A stretch of DNA of 64,000 nt. It comes from Pleurodeles waltl. Taxonomy: Eukaryota; Chordata; Amphibia; Caudata; Salamandridae. The first letter of the stretch is position 1; every line of letters starts with the position of its first letter. Shown one piece after another: positions 9,108 to 22,182 of the stretch. The stretch covers positions 1,056,531,554 to 1,056,595,553 of the forward strand of contig NC_090443.1 in assembly GCF_031143425.1 (NCBI RefSeq), written 5' to 3'. Under the pieces are notes generated by a model. It saw only the letters and a list, made by a program, of their open reading frames with translations. It ran no database searches and had not been told where the DNA came from. Position numbers and translations under genes: made by a program.

Positions 9108-9159
9108 GGTGGGGGTCAGGGGCAGGAGACAGCAGGGTGGTGCTGCGGCTGTGGGGGGC

Positions 9160-9686
9160 GAGCTCTAGACCTAAGGCAGGTCAGAGGTCGCTCTGTCGCG
9201 ACGCGCAGCGCCAGCCATTAAGAAGGGAGGGGGGAGGGAGGAGCAGCTGGGAGGCGGGAGGGAGCGGCGAATGGGGGCGCGAGGGGGGTGGGGCCGCAGG
9301 GAGGCAGCGGTAAGGGGAGATCAGCAAGGGGGAGTGCCCAAGGGGCGAAAAAACCACGGAAAAAGGCACAAAACAGTAAGGAAAAAAGTTTAACAACAGG
9401 CACAAAATACAATTATGGCACAAGTTACAATCGGGGTACAGCAATCAGAGGGGCACAGCGGGGCAGAAGCGCAAGGAGGCAAGGCGCTGAAATTTGGAAA
9501 AAAACACTTACAGGACGGCGAAAAGCGGCACACGGGTCAAGTGAAGCTTACAAGAGCCCACTAGACACCAGGGATGAGGCGCAGGAGGATGCCTGCGGGT
9601 GGAGGAGGGCCTCGAACACGCTAACAGCAGCGTGGGTGGGGGTCAGGGGCAGGAGACAGCAGGGTGGTTCTGCGGCCGTGGGGGGC
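9160..9686 (+). repeat. Short monomer, type 2 (A/B fusion at its right side)
   Basis: At 527 bp it keeps sub-repeat A almost whole (GCAGAAGCG, AAATTTGGAAAAAAACAC). It switches to the unique sequence after B at CGAAAAGCGGCACACGGG near 9520-9537. The fusion point differs from type 1 units, and the type 1 marker CACACAATAC is absent. T-class unit 9687-10304 follows. Confidence 0.82.
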
Positions 9687-10921
9687 GAGCTCTAGACCTA
9701 AGGCAGGTCAGAGGTCGCTCACTTGCGACGCGCAGTGCCAGCCATTAAGAAGGGAGGGTGGAGGGAGGAGCAACTGGGAGGCGGGAGGGAGCGGCGAATG
9801 GGGGCGCGAGGGGGGCGGGGCCACAGGGAGGCAGCTGCAAGGGGAGATCAGCAAGGGGGAGCGCCCAAGGGGCGAAAAAAACAGGGAAAAAGGCACAAAA
9901 CAGTAAGGAAAAAAGTTTAACAACAGGCACAAAATACAATTATGGCACAAGTTACAATCGGGGTACAGCAATCAGAGGGGCACACCGGGGGTAGAAGCGC
10001 AAGGAGGCAAGGCTCTGAAATTTGGAAAAAAACAGTTACAGGACAGCGAAAAGCGGCACAATCAGAAGGGACACAACGGGGGCAGACGCGCAAGGGTGCA
10101 AGGTGCTAAAAATTAGAAAAACAACTTACAGGACGGCGAAAAGCGGCACACAGGTCACGTGAAGCATACAAGAGCCCACTAGACACCAGGGATGAGGCGC
10201 AGGAGGATGCCTGCGGGTGGAGGAGGGCCACGAACACGCTAACAGCAGCGTGGGTGGGGGTCAGGGGCAGGAGACAGCAGGGTGGTGCTGCGGCCGTGGT
10301 GGGCGAGCTCTAGACCTAAGGCAGGTCAGAGGTCGCTCACTCGCGACGCGCAGCACCAGCCATTAAGAAGGGAGGGGGGAGCAGCTGGGAGGCGGGAGGC
10401 GGGAGTGAGCGGCGAATGGGGGCGCAAGGGGGGTGGGGCCGCAGGGAGGCATCGGTAAGGGGAGATCAGCAAGGGGGAGTGCCCAAGGGGCGAAAAAACC
10501 AGGGAAAAAGGCACAAAACAGTAAGGAAAAAAGTTTAACAACAGGCACAAAATACAATTATGGCACAAGTTACAATCGGGGTACAGCAATCAGAGGGGCA
10601 CAGCGGGGCAGAAGCGCAAGGAGGCACGGCGCTGAAATTTGGAAAAAAACACTTACAGGACGGCGAAAAGCAGCACAATCAGAAGGGGCACAACGGGGGC
10701 AGACGCGCAAGGGGGCAAGGCGCTGAAAATTAGAAAAACAACTTACAGGACGGCGAAAAGCGGCACACGGGTCAAGTGAAGCTTACAAGAGCCCACTAGA
10801 CACCAGGGATGAGGCGCAGGAGGATGCCTGCGGGTGGAGGAGGGCCTCGAACACGCTAACAGCAGCGTGGGTGGGGGTCAGGGGCAGGAGACAGCAGGGT
10901 GGTGCTGCGGCTGTGGGGGGC

Positions 10922-11455
10922 GAGCTCTAGACCTAAGGCAGGTCAGAGGTCGCTCTGTCGCGACGCGCAGCGCCAGCCATTAAGAAGGGAGGGGGGAGGG
11001 AGGAGCAGCTGGGAGGCGGGAGGCGGGAGGGAGCGGCGAATGGGGGCGCGAGGGGGGTGGGGCCGCAGGGAGGCAGCGGTAAGGAGAGATCAGCAAGGGG
11101 GAGTGCCCAAGGGGCGAAAAAACCACGGAAAAAGGCACAAAACAGTAAGGAAAAAAGTTTAACAACAGGCACAAAATACAATTATGGCACAAGTTACAAT
11201 CGGGGTACAGCAATCAGAGGGGCACAGCGGGGCAGAAGCGCAAGGAGGCAAGGCGCTGAAATTTGGAAAAAAACACTTACAGGACGGCGAAAAGCGGCAC
11301 ACGGGTCAAGTGAAGCTTACAAGAGCCCACTAGACACCAGGGATGAGGCGCAGGAGGATGCCTGCGGGTGGAGGAGGGCCTCGAACACGCTAACAGCAGC
11401 GTGGGTGGGGGTCAGGGGCAGGAGACAGCAGGGTGGTTCTGCGGCCGTGGGGGGC
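10922..11455 (+). repeat. Short monomer, type 2
   Basis: At 534 bp it has the same right-side fusion as 9160-9686, near 11290-11305. Both share CTCTGTCGCGACG after the anchor and GCGGCTGTGG before it. They are copies of one event. T-class unit 11456-12080 follows. Confidence 0.82.
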
Positions 11456-13944
11456 GAGCTCTAGACCTAAGGCAGGTCAGAGGTCGCTCACTTGCGACGC
11501 GCAGCGCCAGCCATTAAGAAGGGAGGGTGGAGGGAGGAGCAACTGGGAGGCGGGAGGCGGGAGGGAGCGGCGAATGGGGGCGCGAGGGGGGGCGGGGCCA
11601 CAGGGAGGCAGCTGCAAGGGGAGATCAGCAAGGGGGAGCGCCCAAGGGGCGAAAAAAACAGGGAAAAAGGCACAAAACAGTAAGGAAAAAAGTTTAACAA
11701 CAGGCACAAAATACAATATGGCACAAGTTACAATCGGGGTACAGCAATCAGAGGGGCACACCGGGGGTAGAAGCGCAAGGAGGCAAGGCTCTGAAATTTG
11801 GAAAAAAACAGTTACAGGACAGCGAAAAGCGGCACAATCAGAATGGACACAACGGGGGGCAGACGCGCAAGGGTGCAAGGTGCTAAAAATTAGAAAAACA
11901 ACTTACAGGACGGCGAAAAGCGGCACACAGGTCACGTGAAGCATACAAGAGCCCACTAGACACCAGGGATGAGGCGCAGGAGGATGCCTGCGGGTGGAGG
12001 AGGGCCTCAAACACGCTAACAGCAGCGTGGGTGGGGGTCAGGGACAGGAGACAGCGGGTGGTGCTGCGGCCGTGGGGGGCGAGCTCTAGACCTAAGGCAG
12101 GTCAGAGGTCGCTCACTCGCGACACGCAGCACCAGCCATTAAGAAGGGAGGGGGGGAGGGAGGAGCAGTTGGGAGGCGGGAGGCGGGAGTGAGCGGCGAA
12201 TGGGGGGCGCGAGGGGGGTGGGGCCGCAGGGAGGCATCGGTAAGGGGAGATCAGCAAGGGGGAGTGCCCAAGGGGCGAAAAAACCAGGGAAAAAGGCACA
12301 AAACAGTAAGGAAAAAAGTTTAACAACAGGCACAAAATACAATTATGGCACAAGTTACAATCGGGGTACAGCAATCAGAGGGGCACAGCGGGGCAGAAGC
12401 GCAAGGAGGCAAGGCGCTGAAATTTTGAAAAAAACACTTACAGGACGGCGAAAAGCAGCACAATCAGAAGGGGCACAACGGGGGCAGACGCGCAAGGGGG
12501 CAAGGCGCTGAAAATTAGAAAAACAACTTACAGGACGTCGAAAAGTGGCACACGGGTCAAGTGAAGCCTACAAGAGCCCACTAGACACCAGGGATGAGGC
12601 GCAGGAGGATGCCTGCGGGTGGAGGAGGGCCTCGAACACGCTAACAGCAGCGTGGGTGGGGGTCAGGGGCAGGAGACAGCAGGGTGGTGCTGCGGCCGTG
12701 GGGGGCGAGCTCTAGACCTAAGGCAGGTCAGAGGTCGCTCACTCGCGACGCGCAGCACCAGCCATTAAGAAGGGAGGGCGGAGGGAGGAGCAGCTGGGAG
12801 GCGGGAGGGAGCGGCGAATGGGGGCGCGAGGGGGGCGGGCTGCAGGGAGGCAGCGGCAAGCGGAGATCAGCAAGGGGGAGCGGCCAAGGGGTGAAAAAAC
12901 CACGGAAAAAGGCACAACACAGTAAGGAAAAAAGTTTAACAACAGGCACAAAATACAATTATGGCACAAGTTACAATCGGGGTACAGCAATCAGAGGGGC
13001 ACAGCGGGGGCAGAAGCGCAAGGAGGCAAGGCTCTGAAATTTGGAAAAAAAAACAGTTACAGGACAGCGAAAAGCGGCACAATCAGAAGGGACACAACGG
13101 AGGCAGACGCGCAAGGGTGCAAGGCGCTGAAAATTAGAAAAACAACTTACAGGATGGCGAAAAGCGGCACACGGGTCAAGTGAAGTTTACAAGAGCCCAC
13201 TAGACACCAGGGATGAGGCGCAGGAGGATGCCTGCGGGTGGAGGAGGGCCTCGAACACGCTAACAGCAGCGTGGGTGGGGGTCAGGGTCAGGAGACAGCA
13301 GGGTGGTTCTGCGGCCGTGGGGGGCGAGCTCTAGACCTAAGGCAGGTCAGAGGTCGCTCCCTTGCGACGCGCAGCGCCAGCCATTAAGAAGGGAGGGTGG
13401 AGGGAGGAGCAACTGGGAGGCGGGAGGCGGGAGGGAGCGGCGAATGGGGGCGCGAGGGGGGCGGGCCACAGGGAGGCAGCTGCAAGGGGAGATCAGCAAG
13501 GGGGAGCGCCCAAGGGGCGAAAAAAACAGGGAAAAAGGCACAAAACAGTAAGGAAAAAAGTTTAACAACAGGCACAAAATACAATTAAGGCACAAGTTAC
13601 AATCGGGGTACAGCAATCAGAGGGGCACAGCGTGGCAGAAGCGCAAGGAGGCAAGGCGCTGAAATTTGGAAAAAAACACAGGACGGCGAAAAGTGGCACA
13701 ATCAGAAGGGGCACAACGGGGGCAGACGCGCAAGGGGGCAAGGCGCTGAAAATTAGAAAAACAACTTACAGGACGGCGAAAAGCGGCACACGGGTCAAGT
13801 GAAGCTTACAAGAGCCCACTAGACACCAGGGATGAGGCGCAGGAGGATGCCTGCGGGTGGAGGAGGGCCTCGAACACGCTAACAGCAGCGTGGGTGGGGG
13901 TCAGGGGCAGGAGACAGCAGGGTGGTGCTGCGGCCGTGGGGGGC

Positions 13945-14479
13945 GAGCTCTAGACCGAAGGCAGGTCAGAGGTCGCTCACTCGCGACGCGCAGCGCCAGC
14001 CATTAAGAAGGGAGGGGGGAGGGAGGAGAAGCTGGGAGGCGGGAGGCGGCAGGGAGAGGCGAATGGGGGCACGAGGGGGGCGGGGCCGCAGGGAGGCAGC
14101 GGCAAGGGGAGATCAGCAAGGGGGAGCGCCCAAGGGGCGAAAAAACCAGGGAAAAAGGCACAAAACAGTAAGGAAAAAAGTTTAACAACAGGCACACAAT
14201 ACAATTATGGCACAAGTTACAATCGGGGTACAGCAATCAGAGGGGCACAGCGGGGGCAGACGCGCAAGGGGGCAAGGCGCTGAAAATTAGAAAAACAACT
14301 TACAGGACGGCGAAAAGCGGCACACGGGTCAAGTGAAGCTTACAAGAGCCCACTAGACACCAGGGATGAGGCGCAGGAGGATGCCTGCGGGCGAGAGGAG
14401 GGCCTCGAACACGCTAACAGCAGCGTGGGTGGGGGTCAGGGGCAGGAGACAGCAGGGTGGTTCTGCGGCCGTGGGGGGC
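13945..14479 (+). repeat. Short monomer, type 1
   Basis: At 535 bp it has a left-side fusion near 14235-14265 and the linked CACACAATAC near 14192. It has a private GGCAGGGAGAGGCG near 14047. T-class unit 14480-15099 follows. The tail near 14388 has GGGCGAGAGGAGG in place of GGGTGGAGGAGG. Confidence 0.85.
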
Positions 14480-16340
14480 GAGCTCTAGACCTAAGGCAGG
14501 TCAGAGGTCGCTCACTTGCGACGCGCAGCGCCAGCCATTAAGAAGGGAGGGTGGAGGGAGGAGCAACTGGGAGGCGGGAGGCGGGAGGGAGCGGCGAATG
14601 GGGTCGCGAGGGGGGCGGGGCCACAGGGAGGCAGCTGCAAGGGGAGATCAGCAAGGGGGAGCGCCCAAGGGGCAAAAAAACCAGGGAAAATGGCACAAAA
14701 CAGTAAGGAAAAAAGTTTAACAACAGGCACAAAATACAATTAAGGCACAAGTTACAATCGGGGTACAGCAATCAGAGGGGCACAGCGTGGCAGAAGCGCA
14801 AGGAGGCAAGGCGCTGAAATTTGGAAAAAAACACAGGACGGCGAAAAGTGGCACAATCAGAAGGGGCACAACGGGGGCAGACGCGCAAGGGGGCAAGGCG
14901 CTGAAAATTATAAAAACAACTGACAGGACGGCGAAAAGCGGCACACGGGTCAAGTGAAGCTTACAAGAGCCCACTAGACACCAGGGATGAGGTGCAGGAG
15001 GATGCCTGCGGGTGGAGGAGGGCCTCGAACACGCTAACAGCAGCGTGGGTGGGGGTCAGGGGCAGGAGACAGCAGGGTGGTGCTGCGGCCGTGGGGGGCG
15101 AGCTCTAGACCTAAGGAAGGTCAGAGGTCGCTCACTCGCGACGCGCAACGCCAGCCATTAAGAAGGGAGGGAGGAGGGAGGAGCAGCTGGGAGGCGGGAG
15201 GGAGTGGCGAATGGGGGTGCGAGGGGGGCGGGGGCCGCACGGAGGCAGCGGCAAGGGGAGATCAGCAAGGGGGAGCGCCCAAGGGGTGAAAAAACCAGGG
15301 AAAAAGGCACAACACAGTAAGGAAAAAAGTTTAACAACAGGCACAAAATACAATTATGGCACAAGTTACAATCGGGGTACAGCAATCAGAGGGGCACAGC
15401 GGGGGCAGAAGCGCAAGGAGGCAAGGCGCTGAAATTTGGAAAAAAACACTTACAGGAAGGCGAAAAGCGGCACAATCAGAAGGGGCACAACGGGGGCAGA
15501 CGCGCAAGGGGGCAAGGCGCTGAAAATTATAAAAACAACTTACAGGACGGCGAAAAGCGGCACACGGGTCAAGTGAAGCTTACAAGAGCCCACTAGACAC
15601 CAGGGATGAGGCGCAGGAGGATGCCTGCGGGTGGAGGAGGGCCTCGAACACGCTAACAGCAGCGTGGGTGGGGGTCAGGGGCAGGAGACAGCAGGGTGGT
15701 GCTGCGGCCGTGGGGGGCGAGCTCTAGACCTAAGGCAGGTCAGAGGTCGCTCACTCGCGATGCGCAGCGCCAGCCATTAAGAAGGGAGGGGGGAGGGAGG
15801 GGCAGCTGGGAGGCGGGAGGCGGGAGGGAGCGGCGAATGGGGGCGCGAGGGGGGTGGGGCCGCAGGGAGGCAGCGGTAAGGGGAGATCAGCAAGGGGGAG
15901 TGCCCAAGGGGCGAAAAAACCACGGAAAAAGGCACAAAACAGTAAGGAAAAAAGTTTAACAACAGGCACAAAATACAATTATGGCACAAGTTACAATCGG
16001 GGTACAGCAATCAGAGGGGCACAGTGGGGCAGAAGCGCAAGGAGGCAAGGCGCTGAAATTTGGAAAAAAACACTTACAGGACGGCGAAAAGCGGCACAAT
16101 CAGAAGGGGCACAACGGGGGCAGACGCGCAAGGGGGCAAGGCGCTAAAAATTAGAAAAACAACTTACAGGACGGCGAAAAGCGGCACACAGGTCAAGTGA
16201 AGCTTACAAGAGCCCACTAGACACCAGGGATGAGGCGCAGGAGGATGCCTGCGGGTGGAGGAGGGCCTCGAACACGCTAACAGCAGCGTGGGTGGGGGTC
16301 AGGGGCAGGAGACAGCAGGGTGGTTGCGGCCGTGGGGGGC

Positions 16341-16875
16341 GAGCTCTAGACCTAAGGCAGGTCAGAGGTCGCTCACTCGCGACGCGCAGCGCCAGCCATT
16401 AAGAAGGGAGGGGGGAGGGAGGAGCAGCTGGGAGGCGGGAGGCGGGAGGGGAGCGGCGAATGGGGGCGCGAGGGGGGCGGGGCCACAGGGAGGCAGCTGC
16501 AAGGGGAGATCAGCAAGGGGGAGCGCCCAAGGGGCGAAAAAAACAGGGAAAAAGGCACAAAACAGTAAGGAAAAAAGTTTAACAACAGGCACAAAATACA
16601 ATTATGGCACAAGTTACAATCGGGGTACAGCAATCAGAGGGGCACAGCGGGGGCAGACGCGCAAGGAGGCAAGGCTCTGAAATTTGGAAAAACAACTTAC
16701 AGGACGGCGAAAAGCGGCACACGGGTCAAGTGAAGCTTACAAGAGCCCACTAGACACCAGGGATGAGGCGCAGGAGGATGCCTGCGGGTGGAGGAGGGCC
16801 TCGAACACGCTAACAGCAGCGTGGGTGGGGGTCAGGGGCAGGAGACAGCAGGGTGGTTCTGCGGCCGTGGGGGGC
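16341..16875 (+). repeat. Short monomer, type 3 (internal A/B mosaic)
   Basis: At 535 bp near 16640-16705 the sub-repeat reads GCAGACGCG (B), then GCAAGGAGGC and AAATTTGG (A), then AAAAACAACTTACAGG (B). That is more than one switch between A and B, unlike types 1 and 2, so it needs either gene conversion or two events. T-class unit 16876-17500 follows. Confidence 0.8.
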
Positions 16876-18118
16876 GAGCTCTAGACCTAAGGCAGGTCAG
16901 AGGTCACTCACTTGCGACGCGCAGCGCCAGCCATTAAGAAGGGAGGGTGGAGGGAGGAGCAACTGGGAGGCGGGAGGCGGGAGGGAGCGGCGAATGGGGG
17001 CGCGAGGGGGGCGGGGCCACAGATAGGCAGCTGCAAGGGGAGATCAGCAAGGGGGAGCGCCCAAGGGGCGAAAAAAACAGGGAAAAAGGCACAAAACAGT
17101 AAGGAAAAAAGTTTAACAACAGGCACAAAATACAATTATGGCACAAGTTACAATCGGGGTACAGCAATCAGAGGGGCACACCGGGGGTAGAAGCGCAAGG
17201 AGGCAAGGCGCTGAAATTTTGAAAAAAACACTTACAGGACGGCGAAAAGCAGCACAATCAGAAGGGGCACAACGGGGGCAGACGCGCAAGGGGGCAAGGC
17301 GCTGAAAATTTGAAAAACAACTTACAGGACGGCGAAAAGTGGCACACGGGTCAAGTGAAGCTTACAAGAGCCCACTAGACACCAGGGATGAGGCGCAGGA
17401 GGATGCCTGCGGGTGGAGGAGGGCCTCGAACACGCTAACAGCAGCGTGGGTGGGGGTCAGGGGCAGGAGACAGCAGGGTGGTGCTGCGGCCGTGGGGGGC
17501 GAGCTCTAGACCTAAGGCAGGTCAGATGTCGCTCACTCGCGACGCGCAACGCCAGCCATTAAGAAGGGAGGGAGGAGGGAGGAGCAGCTGGGAGGCGGGA
17601 GGGAGTGGCGAATGGGGGCGCGAGGGGGGCGGGGCCGCAGGGAGGCAGCGGCAAGGGGAGATCAGCAAGGGGGAGCGCCCAAGGGGTGAAAAAAACAGGG
17701 AAAAAGGCACAACACAGTAAGGAAAAAAGTTTAACAACAGGCACAAAATACAATTATGGCACAAGTTACAATCGGGGTACAGCAATAAGAGGGGCACAGT
17801 GGGGGCAGAAGCGCAAGGAGGCAAGGCGCTGAAATTTGGAAAAAAACACTTACAGGAAGGCGAAAAGCGGCACAATCAGAAGGGGCACAACGGGGGCAGA
17901 CGCGCAAGGGGGCAAGGCGCTGAAAATTTGAAAAACAACTTACAGGACGGCGAAAAGCGGCACACGGGTCAAGTGAAGCTTACAAGAGCCCACTAGACAC
18001 CAGGGATGAGGCGCAGGAGGATGCCTGCGGATGGAGGAGGGCCTCGAACACGCTAACAGCAGCGTGGGTGGGGGTCAGGGGCAGGAGACAGCAGGGTGGT
18101 GCTGCGGCCGTGGGGGGC

Positions 18119-18652
18119 GAGCTCTAGACCTAAGGCAGGTCAGAGGTCGCTCACTCGCGACGCGCAGCGCCAGCCATTAAGAAGGGAGGGGGGAGGGAGG
18201 AGCAGCTGGGAGGCGGGAGGCGGGAGGGGAGCGGCGAATGAGGGCACGAGGGGGGCGGGCCGCAGGGAGGCAGCGGCAAGGGGAGATCAGCAAGGGGGAG
18301 CGCCCAAGGGGCGAAAAAACCAGTGAAAAAGGCACAAAACAGTAAGGAAAAAAGTTTAACAACAGGCACACAATACAATTATGGCACAAGTTACAATCGG
18401 GGTACAGCAATCAGAGGGGCACAGCGGGGGCAGACGCGCAAGGGGGCAAGGCGCTGAAAATTAGAAAAACAACTTAGAGGACGGCGAAAAGCGGCACACG
18501 GGTCAAGTGAAGCTTACAAGAGCCCACTAGACACCAGGGATGAGGCGCAGGAGGATGCCTGCGGGTGGAGGAGGGCCTCGAACACGCTAACAGCAGCGTG
18601 GGTGGGGGTCAGGGGCAGGAGACAGTAGGGTGGTTCTGCGGCCGTGGGGGGC
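18119..18652 (+). repeat. Short monomer, type 1
   Basis: At 534 bp it has a left-side fusion near 18415-18440, CACACAATAC near 18367 and the private CTTAGAGGACGG shared with 3134-3660. T-class unit 18653-19267 follows. Confidence 0.85.
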
Positions 18653-19892
18653 GAGCTCTAGACCTAAGGCAGGTCAGAGGTCGCTCACTTGCGACGCACA
18701 GCGCCAGCCATTAAGAAGGGAGGGTGGAGGGAGGAGCAACTGGGAGGCGGGGAGGGAGCGGCGAATGGGGGGCGCGAGGGGGGCGGGGCCACAGGGAGGC
18801 AGCTGCAAGGGGAGATCAGCAAGGGGGAGCGCCCAAGGGGCGAAAAAAACAGGGAAAAAGGCACAAAACAGTAAGGAAAAAAGTTTAACAACAGGCACAA
18901 AATACAATTAAGGCACAAGTTACAATCGGGGTACAGCACTCAGAGGGGCACAGCGTGGCAGAAGCGCAAGGAGGCAAGGCGCTGAAATTTGGAAAAAAAC
19001 ACAGGACGGCGAAAAGTGGCACAATCAGAAGGGGCACAACGGGGGCAGACGCGCAAGGGGGCAAGGCGCTGAAAATTATAAAAACAACTTACAGGACGGC
19101 GAAAAGCGGCACACGGGTCAAGTGAAGCTTACAAGAGCCCACTAGACACCAGGGATGAGGCGCAGGAGGATGCCTGCGGGTGGAGGAGGGCCTCGAACAC
19201 GCTAACAGCAGCGTGGGTGGGGGTCAGGGGCAGGAGACAGCAGGGTGGTGCTGCGGCCGTGGGGGGCGAGCTCTAGACCTAAGGCAGGTCAGAGGTCGCT
19301 CACTCGGGACGCGCGGCGCCAGCCATTAAGAAGGGAGGGGGGAGGTAGGAGCAGCTGGGAGGCGGGAGGTGGGAGGGAGCGGCGAATGGGGGCACGAGGG
19401 GGGCGGGGCCGCAGGGAGGCAGCGGCAAGGGGAGATCAGCAAGGGGGAGCGCCTAAGGGGCGAAAAAAACAGGGAAAAAGGCACAAAACAGTAAGGAATA
19501 AAGTTTAACAACAGGCACAAAATACAATTATGGCACAAGCTACAATCGGGGTACAGCAATCAGAGGGGCACAGCGGGGGAAGAAGCGCAAGGAGGCAAGG
19601 CGCTGAAATTTGGAAAAAAACACTTACAGGACGGCGAAAAGCGGCACAACCAGAAGGGGCACAACGGGGGCAGACGCGCAAGGGGGCAAGGCGCTGAAAA
19701 TTAGAAAAACAACTTACAGGACGGCGAAAAGCGGCACACGGGTCAAGTGAAGCTTACAAGAGCCCACTAGACACCAGGGATGAGGCGCAGGAGGATGCCT
19801 GCGGGTGGAGGAGGGCTTCGAACACGCTAACAGCAGCGTGGGTGGGGGTCAGGGGCAGGAGACAGCAGGGTGGTGCTGCGGCCGTGGGGGGC

Positions 19893-20425
19893 GAGCTCTA
19901 GACCGAAGGCAGGTCAGAGGTCGCTCACTCGCGACGCGCAGCGCCAGCCATTAAGAAGGGAGGGGGAGGGAGGAGCAGCTGAGAGGCGGGAGGCGGGAGG
20001 GAGCGGCGAATGGGGGCACGAGGGGGGCGGGGCCGCAGGGAGGCAGCGGCAAGGGGAGATCAGCAAGGGGGAGCGCCCAAGGGGCGAAAAAACCAGGGAA
20101 AAAGGCACAAAACAGTAAGGAAAAAAGTTTAACAACAGGCACACAATATAATTATGGCACAAGTTACAATCGGGGTACAGCAATCAGAGGGGCACAGCGG
20201 GGGCAGACGCGCAAGGGGGCAAGGCGCTGAAAATTAGAAAAACAACTTACAGGACGGCGAAAAGCGGCACACGGGTCAAGTGAAGCTTACAAGAGCCCAC
20301 TAGACACCAGGGATGAGGCGCAGGAGGATGCCTGCGGGTGGAGGAGGGCCTCGAACACGCTAACAGCAGCGTGGGTGGGGGTCAGGGGCAGGAGACAGCA
20401 GGGTGGTTCTGCGGCCGTGGGGGGC
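19893..20425 (+). repeat. Short monomer, type 1
   Basis: At 533 bp it is the paralogue of 5522-6054 within D1. It carries the linked CACACAATA variant near 20141 and a further C to T just after. T-class unit 20426-21044 follows. Confidence 0.85.
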
Positions 20426-22182
20426 GAGCTCTAGACCTAAGGCAGGTCAGAGGTCGCTCACTTGCGACGCGCAGCGCCAGCCATTAAGAAGGGAGGGTGG
20501 AGGGAGGAGCAACTGGGAGGCGGGAGGCGGGAGGGAGCGGCGAATGGGGGCACGAGGGGGGCGGGGCCACAGGGAGGCAGCTGCAAGGGGAGATCAGCAA
20601 GGGGGAGCGCCCAAGGGGCAAAAAAACAGGGAAAAAGGCACAAAACAGTAAGGAAAAAAGTTTAACAACAGGCACAAAATACAATTAAGGCACAAATTAC
20701 AATCGGGGTACAGCAATCAGAGGGGCACAGCGTGGCAGAAGCGCAAGGAGGCAAGGCGCTGAAATTTGGAAAAAAACACAGGACGGCGAAAAGTGGCACA
20801 ATCAGAAGGGGCACAACGGGGGCAGACGCGCAAGGGGGCAAGGCGCTGAAAATTATAAAAACAACTTACAGGACGGCGAAAAGCGGCACACGGGTCAAGT
20901 GAAGCTTACAAGAGCCCACTAGACACCAGGGATGAGGCGCAGGAGGAGGCCTGCGGGTGGAGGAGGGCCTCGAACACGCTAACAGCAGCGTGGGTGGGGG
21001 TCAGGGGCAGGAGACAGCAGGGTGGTGCTGCGGCCGTGGGGGGCGAGCTCTAGACCTAAGGCAGGTCAGAGGTCGCTCACTCGCGACGCGCAACGCCAGC
21101 CATTAAGAAGGGAGGGAGGAGGGAGGAGCAGCTGGGAGGCGGGAGGGAGTGGCGAATGGGGGCGCGAGGGGGGCGGGGCCGCAGGGAGGCAGCGGCAAGG
21201 GGAGATCAGCAAGGGGGAGCGCCCAAGGGGCGAAAAAACCAGGGAAAAAGGCACAACACAGTAAGGAAAAAAGTTTAACAACAGGCACAAAATACAATTA
21301 TGGCACAAGTTACAATCGGGGGTACAGCAATCAGAGGGGCACAGCGGGGGCAGAAGCGCAAGGAGGCAAGGCGCTGAAATTTGCAAAAAAACACTTACAG
21401 GAAGGCGAAAAGCGGCACAATCAGAAGGGGCACAACGGGGGCAGACGCGCAAGGGGGCAAGGCGCTGAAAATTAGAAAAACAACTTACAGGACGGCGAAA
21501 AGCGGCACACGGGTCAAGTGAAGCTTACAAGAGCCCACTAGACACCAGGGATGAGGCGCAGGAGGATGCCTGCGGGTGGAGGAGGGCCTCGAACACGCTA
21601 ACAGCAGCGTGGGTGGGGGTCAGGGGCAGGAGACAGCAGGGTGGTGCTGCGGCCGTGGGGGGCGAGCTCTAGACCTAAGGCAGGTCAGAGGTCGCTCACT
21701 CGGGACGCGCAGCGCCAGCCATTAAGAAGGGAGGGGGGAGGGAGGAGCCGCTGGGAGGCGGGAGGTGGGAGGGAGCGGCGAATGGGGGCACGAGGGGGGC
21801 GGGGGCCGCAGGGAGGCAGCGGTAAGGGGAGATCAGCAAGGGGGAGCGCCCAAGAGGCGAAAAAAACAGGGAAAAAGGCACAAAACAGTAAGGAAAAAAG
21901 TTTAACAACAGGCACAAAATACAATTAAGGCACAAGTTACAATCGGGGTACAGCAATCAGAGGGGCACAGCGTGGCAGAAGCGCAAGGAGGCAAGGTGCT
22001 GAATTTTGGAAAAAAAACACTTACAGGACGGCGAAAAGTGGCACAATCAGAAGGGGCACAACGGGGGCAGACGCGCAAGGGGGCAAGGCGCTGAAAATTA
22101 GAAAAACAACTTACAGGACGGCGAAAATCGGCACACGGGTCAAGTGAAGCTTACAAGAGCCCACTAGACACCAGGGATGAGG

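Larger units (their letters stand above)
2159..9159 (+). repeat. Array block 2: monomers with anchors 2499-8533
   Basis: Anchors are at 2499, 3134, 3661, 4275, 4897, 5522, 6055, 6673, 7291, 7916 and 8533. Intervals from 3134 and 5522 are short (527 and 533 bp) and each is followed by a T-class unit. Interval 2499-3133 is long (635 bp), partly from a G9 run at 2901-2909. Units 4275 and 4897 are near duplicates (CGGGACGCGCGG, GGGAGGTAGGAGC), one of which is missing in the later copy. From 4897 on, this block is matched by 19268 onward at an offset of 14371-14374 bp. Confidence 0.88.
8533..9159 (+). repeat. Reference monomer (627 bp) used to describe the unit
   Basis: Order from the anchor: SacI/XbaI overlap 8533-8542; G-rich block 8598-8647 with (GGGAGGC)2 at 8622-8642; GC box 8664-8675; A-rich block 8726-8810; sub-repeat A 8824-8915; sub-repeat B 8916-9005; HindIII 9017-9022; hairpins 9053-9070 and 9090-9107; G-rich tail to 9159. 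I chose this copy because it keeps both sub-repeats, two heptamers and an intact GC box. It carries local CpG-decay variants (GTGACGTGCAGCGTC) shared with 22907 and 29645. Confidence 0.85.
9160..18118 (+). repeat. Array block 3: short/T-class rich, anchors 9160-17501
   Basis: Anchors are at 9160, 9687, 10305, 10922, 11456, 12081, 12707, 13326, 13945, 14480, 15100, 15719, 16341, 16876 and 17501. Short intervals start at 9160, 10922, 13945 and 16341, each followed by a T-class unit. Unit 13326 is T-class without a short unit before it. The trios 9160-10921 and 10922-12706 are near copies: short type 2, T-class, then a unit with CACGAACACG or CTCAAACACG in its tail. Their displacement is about 1762-1776 bp, so they form a local three-monomer higher-order repeat. 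Confidence 0.82.
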
